Shown here: positions 13,211 through 19,604 of the stretch, piece after piece | Layout of the letters: each line of letters begins with the position of its first letter | Numbering within the stretch: the first letter of the stretch is position 1 | Assembly: GCA_964486765.1 (NCBI GenBank) | Contig: CAZAOA010000014.1 | Coordinates: 1-25,385, forward strand | DNA: 25,385 nt | Reading direction: 5' to 3' | Source of the DNA: CAZAOA01 sp964486765 | Lineage (GTDB): Bacteria > Patescibacteriota > UBA1384 > XYA2-FULL-43-10 | The notes under the pieces: model-generated | The model's input: the letters and a program-made list of their open reading frames with translations, nothing else | What the model was told of the DNA's origin: nothing | Databases searched by the model: none | Program-made: the position numbers and the translations under genes

Positions 13211-13292
13211 TATAAAAACAACCCAAAAGGTTGAATAATTGTCTGGAGAGAGTCGTGTCATCTGCAATTCGTTTATGAAAGAGATGGCTGTG

Positions 13293-13327
13293 CCATCCGT
13301 AGCTCATCTCCGATGAGCGAAGGATGG
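13293..13327. repeat. palindrome abutting tRNA-Leu(UAG) and sharing its CCA
   Basis: Minus strand: CCATCC (13327-13322) pairs with GGATGG (13298-13293), with an inner stem CTCATC/GATGAG around GGA. The first three bases of the palindrome are the CCA of the tRNA. This type (CCATCCTTCGCTC...GAGCTACGGATGG) looks like a dispersed repeat. Confidence 0.7.
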
Positions 13328-13411
13328 TGCCCGAGGTCGGACTCGAACCGACAAGAGTTTTACCTCACTAGTTCCTAAGACTAGCGTGTCTGCCAATTTC
13401 ACCACTCGGGC
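13325..13411 (-). tRNA. tRNA-Leu (anticodon UAG)
   Basis: An 87-nt class II tRNA. The acceptor stem GCCCGAG pairs with CTCGGGC. The D arm is GTGAAATTGGCAGAC. The anticodon stem CTAGT/ACTAG carries the loop CTTAGGA, giving UAG. The long variable arm and the T arm GTCGG-TTCGAGT-CCGAC are intact. The CCA bases (13327-13325) are also the outer bases of the palindrome at 13293-13327. Confidence 0.96.
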
Positions 13412-13456
13412 TCTTTTACTAACTAATACTACCCTAGTTATTCAATTTTTTCAAGC

Positions 13457-13999
13457 TCAATCCACCACTATCATATCCTGCATCTTCTCAAAAGTTTTTG
13501 GTCCGATCCCTTTGACATTTTGTACTTCTTCTATAGTTTTGAATCCTCCGTTTGCATTTCTATAATCAATTATCCTTCCCGCATAAGCAGGGCCTATCCC
13601 TGGAAGTGCATCTAATTGACTTGCCGAAGCGGTATTTAGATTGATCTTGCCGATTGGCGCGGTCGGTTTTGCGACAGTGGTCTCCTTTGGTGCCTCAACA
13701 GGTGCCTCCGTTCCCGCCACCACACCAGTTTCTGGTTCTGGTTGGTTCGATGTCTCAACCGGCGTTGTTTCGATTTTTGCCTCGTTTGATTTTATCTGAG
13801 CTAATTCTTCCTCTAACTCTTCAAATCTAGATTCAAAATTCAAAATTCTATCTTCTAAACTTGGTTTCCAATAGTTCTCCCGCCACAAAAGTACTCCCGC
13901 CCCCGCGACAATCACAACTATCAACGCCCCGCCAACATAGAACTTATAATCTTCTAAGAATTCTTCGAAATCAAACTTTTTCTTTTTGACATTTGTCAT
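13457..13999 (-). CDS. comEA: ComEA-like helix-hairpin-helix DNA-binding protein, membrane-anchored
   Basis: A 180-residue protein. A short basic N-terminus is followed by one membrane helix (about 21-39) and a coiled coil (about 46-68, LNFESRFEELEEELAQIK). A Pro/Thr/Glu-rich linker (about 70-112) leads to the ComEA domain (about 117-180) with two helix-hairpin-helix motifs: INLNTASASQLDALPGIGP, and VQNVKGIGPKTFEKM. In transformable bacteria ComEA binds incoming double-stranded DNA outside the membrane. It lies 26 bp after recG on the same strand. The coiled-coil start is coded by AGAATTTTGAATTTTGAATC, a repeat-like AT run. Confidence 0.9.
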   Translation of the reverse strand: MTNVKKKKFDFEEFLEDYKFYVGGALIVVIVAGAGVLLWRENYWKPSLEDRILNFESRFEELEEELAQIKSNEAKIETTPVETSNQPEPETGVVAGTEAPVEAPKETTVAKPTAPIGKINLNTASASQLDALPGIGPAYAGRIIDYRNANGGFKTIEEVQNVKGIGPKTFEKMQDMIVVD

Positions 14000-14025
14000 T
14001 TTAAATTTTATTTGTAATTTTTCAT

Positions 14026-16212
14026 TTACTCAAGGTGTTTACTTTCTAAAAAATCCTTAAGTTTCTCTCTTATTATCTCATATTTTTCCAACTTCGGATC
14101 ATTTACCACCAAGTCTTTAGCACTTTTTGAAGCTTGTGATATCAAAGTGGCATCTGACAGATTGGCGAACCGAATGTCGAGATCCCCAGATTGCATCGTC
14201 CCATAAATCTCTCCAGGACCCCTTACTTTCAAATCCTCCCTTGCCAACTTAAAGCCATCGTTTACTCTCTCTAAAGTACGCAATCTCTCAACCGCTTTTG
14301 GGTTTTTTGAGCTTGAAAATAGCAAACAGTAGGATTTATGCTCTCCACGACCAACCCTTCCTCGAAACTGGTGAAGTTGAGCAAGCCCAAATCGCTCTGC
14401 GTCTTCAACCATCATCACCGAAGCATTGGGAATATCGACTCCTACCTCGACTACCGATGTAGAGACCAAAATATCTAACTTATTATTAGAAAATTGATTC
14501 ATTATGTTATCTTTTTCTTTTGATTTTAACTTCCCGTGGAGCATACCAATCTTCAAATTTGGGAAAACTTCATCGTTCAGCTTCTTGTATTCTCTCACAA
14601 CTGACTTTCTATCTAAATCGAATAACGATTTCATTTCTGTGTCCTTTTTGTGTAACAATTCTGTGTGTGCTTCTTCCTCAATAAGTGGACAAACCACAAA
14701 TGCTTGCCTGCCAGCTCTAATTTGGTTCTTAATGAATTTGTATTTTGAATTTCTATCTGGCTCATCTACATATTCTGTTTCAATTTTTATCCGTCCTTTC
14801 GGCATTTCCTTTATGACAGATACATCGAGATCGCCAAATAGCGCCAGCTGCATCGTTCTCGGGATCGGAGTTGCAGTCATCGACAAAAAATGAGGTCTCA
14901 ATTCTCCCGATCGAAAACTTTTGATTTTCGCTCTCTGTTTCACACCGAATCGGTGCTGTTCGTCTACTACCACTAAACCAATGTTTTTATGACTTGCCTT
15001 ATCTTGAATCAGAGCATGCGTACCTACCAATACTTTTGCATCAAGATCTATCTTATTGTTTGCTGTCATTAGACCAACATCGATCTTATGTGCTCCCAAA
15101 ATTTCCTTCAAGTTTTCAAAATGTTGATTAGCTAGGATCTCGGTTGGAGCCATTATGATCGCCCTATTCTTTGCCAGTACGGTGACGAAAGCTGCAAATG
15201 CGGCAACTACTGTCTTCCCACTCCCAACATCACCATTTAGTAAACGATTCATCGGCACATCATTGCTTATCTCTTTTATAATCTGCCAAGACGCTCTCTT
15301 TTGATCATCAGTCAACTTAAATGGCAACTTATCAGTAAACTCTTTCAGTTTCTTACTTTCAATATTTAGTGCAGGTGCATTTTCATTTTTTATCTCATAA
15401 CGTGAAAGCTTCGCTTTTAGTGCGATGAAAAATAACTCATCAAATGCCATTCTTCTTTTAGCTTCGCTCAATACTTGAGAATTTCTCGGCAAATGAATCT
15501 CTTTTAACGTCTCATCTATCCCCATCAAATTATTTTCATTTATAATATTTGTCGGCAAATATTCTTTAATACTCGATACTTGATACATGATACATGATAC
15601 TATTTTGGCAATATATCTACTAGTTATGCCGACCGTTTCAGGATAAATTGGCACAATAGAGGCTCTGTTTGCCCGATCCGGTGACTCCATCTGCAATATG
15701 TTGGAGTAAGGAGCACGCGTAATCTTTCCATTCAATATAACTTTAGAGCCCGCCTTAAGCATCTTTTGCAAAAATGGTTGATTAAACCAAACTACTTTTA
15801 TGCTTCCAGTTCCATCTTCAACCACAGCTTCAGTAACGGTAAATCGGCGTCTGCTAGTTCGCTTATTGTTAATACCTACAATATTGCCACTAATTGTATA
15901 ATTATTATTGTCATCCCGACCCGCTATTAGCGATGGAGGGATCTCGTTTTGATATTTGCCGCGCCCGCCATCGCTACGCTCAGGCGTTTCGGGCTGGTTA
16001 TTTGCCTGTCCGCCGAAACTGTCACCTTGTGACTGTGGGCGGGACATTTCAATATCACCAATCTTAATTATCTTCGTATAATCTTTGTAAGTTCTCGGGT
16101 AAAAGTGAATCAAATCCAAAACAGTCAAGACACCAAGTTTATTGAATTTTTGAGCCATTTTCGGCCCAACTCCTTTTATAAACTGAATTTTCGAATCTAA
16201 CTTTATCTCCAT
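14026..16212 (-). CDS. recG: ATP-dependent DNA helicase RecG
   Basis: A 728-residue helicase that remodels stalled forks and branched DNA. N-terminal IQFIKGVGPKMAQKFNKLG and the DLIHFYPRTYKDY wedge-domain start are at about 9-46. The OB fold runs to about 200. The helicase core has Walker A GDVGSGKT (about 325-332), the DEQH box (about 417-420), SMTATPIPRT, and motif VI HQFRGRVGRG. Two oddities are seen. Residues about 56-101 are an extra Gln/Asn/Gly/Pro-rich stretch coded by a palindromic repeat (15910-16047). Residues at about 522-532 (HTELLHKKDTE) are coded by a repeat also found in iscU. All motifs are intact and the frame is unbroken, so it should be functional. Confidence 0.96.
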   Translation of the reverse strand: MEIKLDSKIQFIKGVGPKMAQKFNKLGVLTVLDLIHFYPRTYKDYTKIIKIGDIEMSRPQSQGDSFGGQANNQPETPERSDGGRGKYQNEIPPSLIAGRDDNNNYTISGNIVGINNKRTSRRRFTVTEAVVEDGTGSIKVVWFNQPFLQKMLKAGSKVILNGKITRAPYSNILQMESPDRANRASIVPIYPETVGITSRYIAKIVSCIMYQVSSIKEYLPTNIINENNLMGIDETLKEIHLPRNSQVLSEAKRRMAFDELFFIALKAKLSRYEIKNENAPALNIESKKLKEFTDKLPFKLTDDQKRASWQIIKEISNDVPMNRLLNGDVGSGKTVVAAFAAFVTVLAKNRAIIMAPTEILANQHFENLKEILGAHKIDVGLMTANNKIDLDAKVLVGTHALIQDKASHKNIGLVVVDEQHRFGVKQRAKIKSFRSGELRPHFLSMTATPIPRTMQLALFGDLDVSVIKEMPKGRIKIETEYVDEPDRNSKYKFIKNQIRAGRQAFVVCPLIEEEAHTELLHKKDTEMKSLFDLDRKSVVREYKKLNDEVFPNLKIGMLHGKLKSKEKDNIMNQFSNNKLDILVSTSVVEVGVDIPNASVMMVEDAERFGLAQLHQFRGRVGRGEHKSYCLLFSSSKNPKAVERLRTLERVNDGFKLAREDLKVRGPGEIYGTMQSGDLDIRFANLSDATLISQASKSAKDLVVNDPKLEKYEIIREKLKDFLESKHLE
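14636..14669 (-). repeat. short repeat inside recG shared with the 3' end of iscU
   Basis: Minus strand ACACACAGAATTGTTACACA then AAAAGGACACAGAA. It matches 19177-19211, which has ACACACAGATCTCGTTCACA then GAAAGGACACAGAT, over about 34 nt with few changes. The two copies are read in different frames. Confidence 0.65.
15910..16047 (-). repeat. in-frame palindromic repeat insertion in recG
   Basis: A GC-rich segment of about 138 bp inside an AT-rich gene. It holds GTCACAAGGTGAC (palindrome), GTTTCGG facing CCGAAAC, GCCTGAGCGTAGCGATGGC, and then the widely seen repeat text GAGATCCCTCCATCGC...GGTCGGGATGAC. It adds about 46 residues without breaking the frame, between the wedge start and the OB fold. 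Confidence 0.7.
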
Positions 16213-16234
16213 AGATTCATTATACCCGTTATTT

Positions 16235-16331
16235 CCCCCTCCTTGTTAAGGAGGGGTTAGGGGTGGTTGTCTCCAATATTCTATCTTAATTATCTACCCA
16301 CAGTGTCTTTAACAGTGGACATTTCAGTGTG
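16235..16331 (+). repeat. long direct repeat R1
   Basis: It begins with the palindrome CCCCTCCTTGTTAAGGAGGGG, then TTAGGGGTGGTT, CAATATTCTATCTTAAT and CACAGTGT...CAGTGTG. It is about 85 percent identical by eye to R2 at 17212-17309 in the same orientation. Together they flank the gene at 16461-17042 with its promoter and terminators. Confidence 0.85.
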
Positions 16332-16365
16332 GTTATTTCGCTATTCGATTTTTATATAAATATTG

Positions 16366-16394
16366 TTGACAAACCTAGTCCAGTCCTATACTAT
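16366..16394 (+). promoter_or_regulatory. promoter of the secreted-protein gene
   Basis: TTGACA (16366-16371), 17-nt spacer, TACTAT (16389-16394). An overlapping TATACT at 16387 would give a 15-nt spacer. It lies 35 bp inside R1. Confidence 0.75.
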
Positions 16395-16460
16395 ATTCAT
16401 AGTCTTGAAATACCCTCTTTACCGAGGGAATGCTGCTGCAAGTCCCAAGGAGGGAAAGGG

Positions 16461-17042
16461 ATGAGCAAGCTCTGCACTGTAGTAATGTTGGTAGGCCTCG
16501 TCGCCTTACTGACATCATCCGCCGCCTTCGCCACCACGCCGGTCACACAGTTTATGGACGTTGACGTCGGCCCCTCGGCCACCACCAGAACCACCGATCT
16601 GATGATCGCCATCAACCAGGCCACGATGATCGAGGCGGACTACACAAGGGCTCCAACATCGGAGGCATTGATACCCGTCGGCATTGTACATGGCGTCGTG
16701 ACAACGGACACCTACGCCGCCAACTCGAAGACACGTGCGGTCAAGTTGATCGCTACGATGGCAGTGGATACCACCGGAGACAAGCAGGACGTGATGCGCG
16801 ACGGCTCCAGAGGGTTCGTCGCCGAGCTGACCACCGACGCCTACAGGGACATTTGGGCCAACAGTGACGGATCACAAGCCGACAAGCAGGACGCCGTTTT
16901 CCGCGACGACTCCAATGCGATCGAGCGGACACCGGCAACCGGGACGACAACGACGATCGGGAAGCTAACCGCCGCCGTTTTCCGCGACGAAGACACAACG
17001 CGGACATCGGCAATCGGGACGACCTTCTTGCAGGCTGCCTAG
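16461..17042 (+). CDS. GC-rich secreted protein, unknown function
   Basis: A 193-residue protein I do not recognise. The ATG at 16461 is chosen because AAGGAGGG lies about 6 nt upstream. Residues 1-24 form a signal peptide: positive start, hydrophobic VVMLVGLVALL, and AFA cleavage site. The mature part is Thr/Ala/Asp-rich with no membrane helix and no cysteine. Two related units occur near the end: AVFRDDSNAIERTPATGTT and AVFRDEDTTRTSAIGTT. It is much richer in GC than the flanking recG and mnmA. It is one of several single-gene units with strong signals, here also bracketed by direct repeats R1 and R2. Confidence 0.7.
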   Translation: MSKLCTVVMLVGLVALLTSSAAFATTPVTQFMDVDVGPSATTRTTDLMIAINQATMIEADYTRAPTSEALIPVGIVHGVVTTDTYAANSKTRAVKLIATMAVDTTGDKQDVMRDGSRGFVAELTTDAYRDIWANSDGSQADKQDAVFRDDSNAIERTPATGTTTTIGKLTAAVFRDEDTTRTSAIGTTFLQAA

Positions 17043-17107
17043 CGGGCCTCACCGCAAAGCACGCAAGAAGTTGCAGGGGCGAATAATCGCTTCCTGCACA
17101 AGAATTC

Positions 17108-17150
17108 AGTGGGCGAGGAGACATAGTCTCCCCGCCCACTTCGCTTTTTA
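17108..17150 (+). terminator. strong terminator of the secreted-protein gene
   Basis: AGTGGGCGAGGAGAC (17108-17122) and GTCTCCCCGCCCACT (17126-17140) form a 15-bp stem with one mismatch, followed by TCGCTTTTT. Confidence 0.88.
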
Positions 17151-17160
17151 CCCCTAGATG

Positions 17161-17180
17161 CACCCAACAGGGTGTTTTTT
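17161..17180 (+). terminator. second, tandem terminator
   Basis: CACCC-AACA-GGGTG followed directly by TTTTTT, 20 bp after the first terminator. Confidence 0.65.
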
Positions 17181-17211
17181 ATTGCCCTTAAACCATTGTC
17201 TAGCCTCAAAT

Positions 17212-17309
17212 CCCCCTCCTTTAAAAGGAGGGGTTAGGGGTGGTTCTTACTCAATATTCTATCTTAATCATCTATTCACAGTGTCCTAAACAGTGGGAGT
17301 TACAGTGTG
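17212..17309 (+). repeat. long direct repeat R2
   Basis: Begins with CCCCTCCTTTAAAAGGAGGGG, then TTAGGGGTGGTT and the same downstream text as R1 (16235-16331). The shared part starts and ends at the same points in both copies. Confidence 0.85.
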
Positions 17310-17330
17310 CGTAATGTTCTCGATATTGTA

Positions 17331-17370
17331 TTTACCGTGTACGAAACCGTGGGAGTTACAGTGTGCGTAA
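17331..17370 (+). repeat. partial repeat R3 (tail of R2)
   Basis: Repeats the last 40 bp of R2 plus 5 bp. The 22 bp at 17349-17370 are identical to 17293-17314. It stops 8 bp before the -35 box of the next unit. Confidence 0.8.
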
Positions 17371-17378
17371 AAAAGTAC

Positions 17379-17407
17379 TTGACATATATCTTTCAGTATG
17401 CTATATT
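17379..17407 (+). promoter_or_regulatory. near-consensus promoter of the 17412-17895 unit
   Basis: TTGACA (17379-17384), exactly 17-nt spacer, TATATT (17402-17407), directly after R3. Confidence 0.85.
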
Positions 17408-17455
17408 ATCAACAGTCGTACAGATCGAAATCCTGTCGTAGAGGGAGATCCCTCA

Positions 17456-17587
17456 ATGGGACGAGACAGCCCGCGACCAGCAGGCACGAACATCCACGTC
17501 GCAACAGCTCACACGATTGAGAGCACCGCCGGCCTCGAGATCACCGGCAAACACCCGGGCAATCCCCCGTTCGCCAAGGGTCCCTAG
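17456..17587 (+). CDS. possible 43-residue peptide in the GC-rich unit
   Basis: ATG at 17456, 12 nt after GAGGGAGA. The product begins MGRDSPRPAGTNIHVATAHT and has no membrane or secretion signal. It may be the remaining start of a longer decayed gene. Low certainty that it is translated. Confidence 0.3.
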   Translation: MGRDSPRPAGTNIHVATAHTIESTAGLEITGKHPGNPPFAKGP

Positions 17588-17668
17588 ATGGCCGCCGAAG
17601 CAACTGAAAACACCGGGACTGGAAGGGAGCCCAAAGTGCTCACCTATCCCCCCGGAGCAACGCCATAG
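17588..17668 (+). CDS. possible 26-residue peptide, start touching the previous stop
   Basis: The ATG at 17588 directly follows the TAG of the 43-residue frame, in the same frame. The product begins MAAEATENTGTGREPKVLTY. It could be reached by re-initiation, or it could simply be the continuation of a gene broken by a stop mutation. Confidence 0.22.
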   Translation: MAAEATENTGTGREPKVLTYPPGATP

Positions 17669-17855
17669 TCATCCAAGAAAGGTGGCGCTCCCATGAGCGG
17701 CTTCCTGTAAAAGACGGTGCCGCCCTGCATCGGCACGAACCAACTACCCGGATCACGCTGCCACGCCCGCCCCAATGCCGCGATCAAATACGGCTAGGGA
17801 GAATCCAGTTCGAATACCAATATGGATTCGGCGATAGGCAGCGGCCACACCAAGC

Positions 17856-17895
17856 GGGCGGGAGACCACCAAATCTCCCGTCCGTCTTTCTTTTA
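17856..17895 (+). terminator. terminator of the GC-rich unit
   Basis: GGGCGGGAGA (17856-17865) and TCTCCCGTCC (17874-17883) form a stem with one mismatch, followed by GTCTTTCTTTT. It lies 60 bp before the convergent mnmA stop. Confidence 0.85.
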
Positions 17896-17955
17896 TTAGA
17901 CCATGTTATTAGTACTCAAATATATTCATCAATCTTTAGGCGTAGTGTTGATTTA

Positions 17956-19116
17956 TTATTTCTCGATAACTCCACCACCCAATACTTCATCACCCTCACC
18001 AGCCTTCGCTTCACCCTTAACTAATGCTTCGGCCGGTAAATAGAACACCGCGCTTTGACCTGGAGTTATAGCTCTTTGAGGTTTATCAAACATTACTTTA
18101 ATGTTACTAGATTCCTGATCGTAGTCAGGAATGACAATGCGACACGGCACTGCATCATGTCGATATCGGATTTTAGTCATAAGTAAATAATCATTAGTCA
18201 ATAGAACTTTTTTATAATTCGGATCTATCCAGTTAATATCACTAACAAACATTTCACTTGTGTAAACTTCTTTGTCCTCTCCGACTATCAATTGATTTTT
18301 TTCAACATCAAATCCTACAACATAAAGCATCTTAGTATCTTTTCTCTTTGCACTTGTATCTTGGACAACTCCCTTTCGCTGCCCAATTGTATAGTTGACC
18401 AAACCCTCATGAGTTCCTAAAACTTCGCCTTTTTTGTTTACAATTTCTCCGTGTTCAAAGTACTTTTTATCCAAATATCGCGAAAGAAACGATCGGTAGT
18501 CCCTATCTCCAAAAAAACAGATCTCTTGGCTCTCCGGTTTCTCTTTCACCGGCAAATCCCACTTTACTGCCAAAGCCCTCACATCTTTTTTCAATTTATC
18601 TCCAAGTGGAAAAAGTACTTTAGATAATTGATTTTGGTTTAATCTATAAAGCATGTACGATTGATCTTTTGAATCATCTATAGCAGTAAATAATTTATCA
18701 TCTTTTGTCTTTGCATAATGACCTGTTGCAAGTTTTTCTGCCCCTATCTCAAGTGCCTTCTTAAGCAACAAATCAAACTTAATGTACTCGTTACACTTTA
18801 TGCAAGGATTTGGAGTTCGAAGTTTTTTGTATTCTTCAATAAATTCATCGACAATCGCTTTTTTGAACTCGGCTGTAGCATCTATAACATAGAACTTAAT
18901 TCCCAATTTATCTGCAACTTCTCTAGCATCGGCCAAAGCCTCGTGGTCACAACATCTGTTTTGTTTATCAATACTGCAGTTGGGATCCGACCACAACTTC
19001 AAAAAGAGACCGACTACATCGTGTCCCTCATCTACCATCATTTTAGCAACGACTGAGCTATCAACCCCACCGCTCATCGCAACTGCGATTTTTTGTTTAT
19101 TCATTTCAATATTCAT
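17956..19116 (-). CDS. mnmA: tRNA-specific 2-thiouridylase MnmA
   Basis: A 386-residue enzyme that puts sulfur on U34 of Lys, Glu and Gln tRNAs, using ATP and sulfur relayed from IscS. The PP-loop SGGVDS is at 14-19. The first catalytic cysteine is in TPNPCIKCN (about 104) and the second in SQEICFFGDRDY (about 199). GQRKGV and the C-terminal barrel ITPGQSAVFYL are present. At residues 329-335 (IVIPDYDQESS region) the coding DNA is a palindrome, ATTCCTGA-6 nt-TCAGGAAT (18111-18132), typical of a dispersed repeat. The preceding stretch KVLLTNDYLLMTKI also looks inserted. It is last in the iscS-iscU-mnmA run, which supplies its sulfur donor. Confidence 0.96.
   Translation of the reverse strand: MNIEMNKQKIAVAMSGGVDSSVVAKMMVDEGHDVVGLFLKLWSDPNCSIDKQNRCCDHEALADAREVADKLGIKFYVIDATAEFKKAIVDEFIEEYKKLRTPNPCIKCNEYIKFDLLLKKALEIGAEKLATGHYAKTKDDKLFTAIDDSKDQSYMLYRLNQNQLSKVLFPLGDKLKKDVRALAVKWDLPVKEKPESQEICFFGDRDYRSFLSRYLDKKYFEHGEIVNKKGEVLGTHEGLVNYTIGQRKGVVQDTSAKRKDTKMLYVVGFDVEKNQLIVGEDKEVYTSEMFVSDINWIDPNYKKVLLTNDYLLMTKIRYRHDAVPCRIVIPDYDQESSNIKVMFDKPQRAITPGQSAVFYLPAEALVKGEAKAGEGDEVLGGGVIEK
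18111..18132. repeat. palindrome inside mnmA
   Basis: ATTCCTGA (18111-18118) and TCAGGAAT (18125-18132) around a 6-nt loop. It is the core of a repeat type of the form CTAGATTCCTGA...TCAGGAATGAC that I have seen dispersed in other bacterial genomes. Here it lies in a variable part of the coding region. Confidence 0.65.
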
Positions 19117-19133
19117 AAACCCTTCACATATTT

Positions 19134-19155
19134 ACAAATCTCACAAAAGTACAAA
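19134..19155 (-). repeat. short upstream repeat, copy before mnmA
   Basis: 22 bp that match 23692-23713 at 21 positions (text ACAAATCT-ACAAAAGTAC with one change). It lies 18 bp upstream of the mnmA start; the other copy lies 29 bp upstream of the EamA start at 23663. A looser copy (about 21250-21273) precedes the antitoxin gene. Confidence 0.6.
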
Positions 19156-19173
19156 TATGGAAACTATTTAAAA

Positions 19174-19575
19174 TTATCTGTGTCCTTTCTGTGAACGAGA
19201 TCTGTGTGTGTAATCTTCAATTGCTTTTCTAATCGCATTAGCCGATAAGATGGAGCAGTGGTATTTTTGTGCAGGAAGTTTCCCTAAAGAGTCGTTGATA
19301 TCGTCTCTTGAGATATTCTTGGCTTCTTCTATGCTCTTTCCTTTAACTAACTCAGTCATCATAGAGCTAGCCGAAATGGCTGCAGCGCAACCAAGTGCTT
19401 GAAACTTAATCTTTGAAATTATCTTTTTGCCATCCTTCTTACCTACCTTTATGTAAACTGTCATCATATCACCACACTTGAGATTTCCTACTTCCCCAAC
19501 TCCATCGGCATCTTGAAGCTCACCCATATTTCGTGGGTTTTGAAAGTGATCCATTACTTCTTTTGTGTATTGCAT
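19174..19575 (-). CDS. iscU: iron-sulfur cluster scaffold IscU/NifU-like
   Basis: A 133-residue scaffold on which IscS-derived sulfur and iron are assembled. The three cluster cysteines are C34 (GNLKCGD), C63 (LGCAAAIS) and C107 (KYHCSIL). The N-terminus YTKEVMDHFQNPRNMGEL is typical. The usual end is IEDY (residue 122). The extra basic tail of residues 123-133 (THRSRSQKGHR) is coded by a dispersed repeat (19177-19211), so the protein has been extended by repeat DNA. It follows iscS after 148 bp, a gap filled by a MITE-like repeat, and precedes mnmA. Confidence 0.95.
   Translation of the reverse strand: MQYTKEVMDHFQNPRNMGELQDADGVGEVGNLKCGDMMTVYIKVGKKDGKKIISKIKFQALGCAAAISASSMMTELVKGKSIEEAKNISRDDINDSLGKLPAQKYHCSILSANAIRKAIEDYTHRSRSQKGHR
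19177..19211 (-). repeat. repeat forming the C-terminal tail of IscU
   Basis: Minus strand ACACACAGATCTCGTTCACA then GAAAGGACACAGAT. Homologous to 14636-14669 inside recG, where it is read in another frame. The stop codon follows directly. Confidence 0.65.
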
Positions 19576-19604
19576 ACTCGTTCCTCGTACTTAATGTTGA
19601 GCGA

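Larger units (their letters stand above)
17412..17895 (+). other. GC-rich transcription unit without a convincing long ORF
   Basis: About 480 nt between a near-consensus promoter and a strong terminator. From the ATG at 17456 a single frame runs to the terminator but is broken by TAG (17585), TAG (17666), TAA (17708) and TAG (17795). The first stop is immediately followed by a new ATG. The leader holds GAGGGA-GA-TCCCTC, a hairpin that would hide a ribosome site. The unit could be a decayed member of the GC-rich gene type, a set of very small peptides, or a structured RNA. I see no tmRNA, RNase P or 6S signature. Confidence 0.55.

Noticed and set aside
14504..14893. 129-residue open frame on the plus strand
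   Set aside because: It lies antisense inside recG, whose conserved motifs fix the true frame.
16753..17163. 136-residue open frame on the minus strand
   Set aside because: It is antisense to the secreted-protein gene and both terminators, very Arg-rich, and has no ribosome site. It is an effect of high GC.
17274..17370. Possible CRISPR array from the R2 tail and R3
   Set aside because: Only two units, overlapping a longer repeat found elsewhere, no regular spacers and no cas genes.
16235..17370. Integron cassette array
   Set aside because: No integrase, no attC-like site with the usual core, and the unit carries its own promoter, which integron cassettes normally lack.
17412..17895. Idea that the unit is tmRNA, RNase P RNA or 6S RNA
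   Set aside because: No tRNA-like ends with CCA, no GAGGAAAGTCC or other RNase P core text, and no long 6S-type bulged hairpin could be seen.
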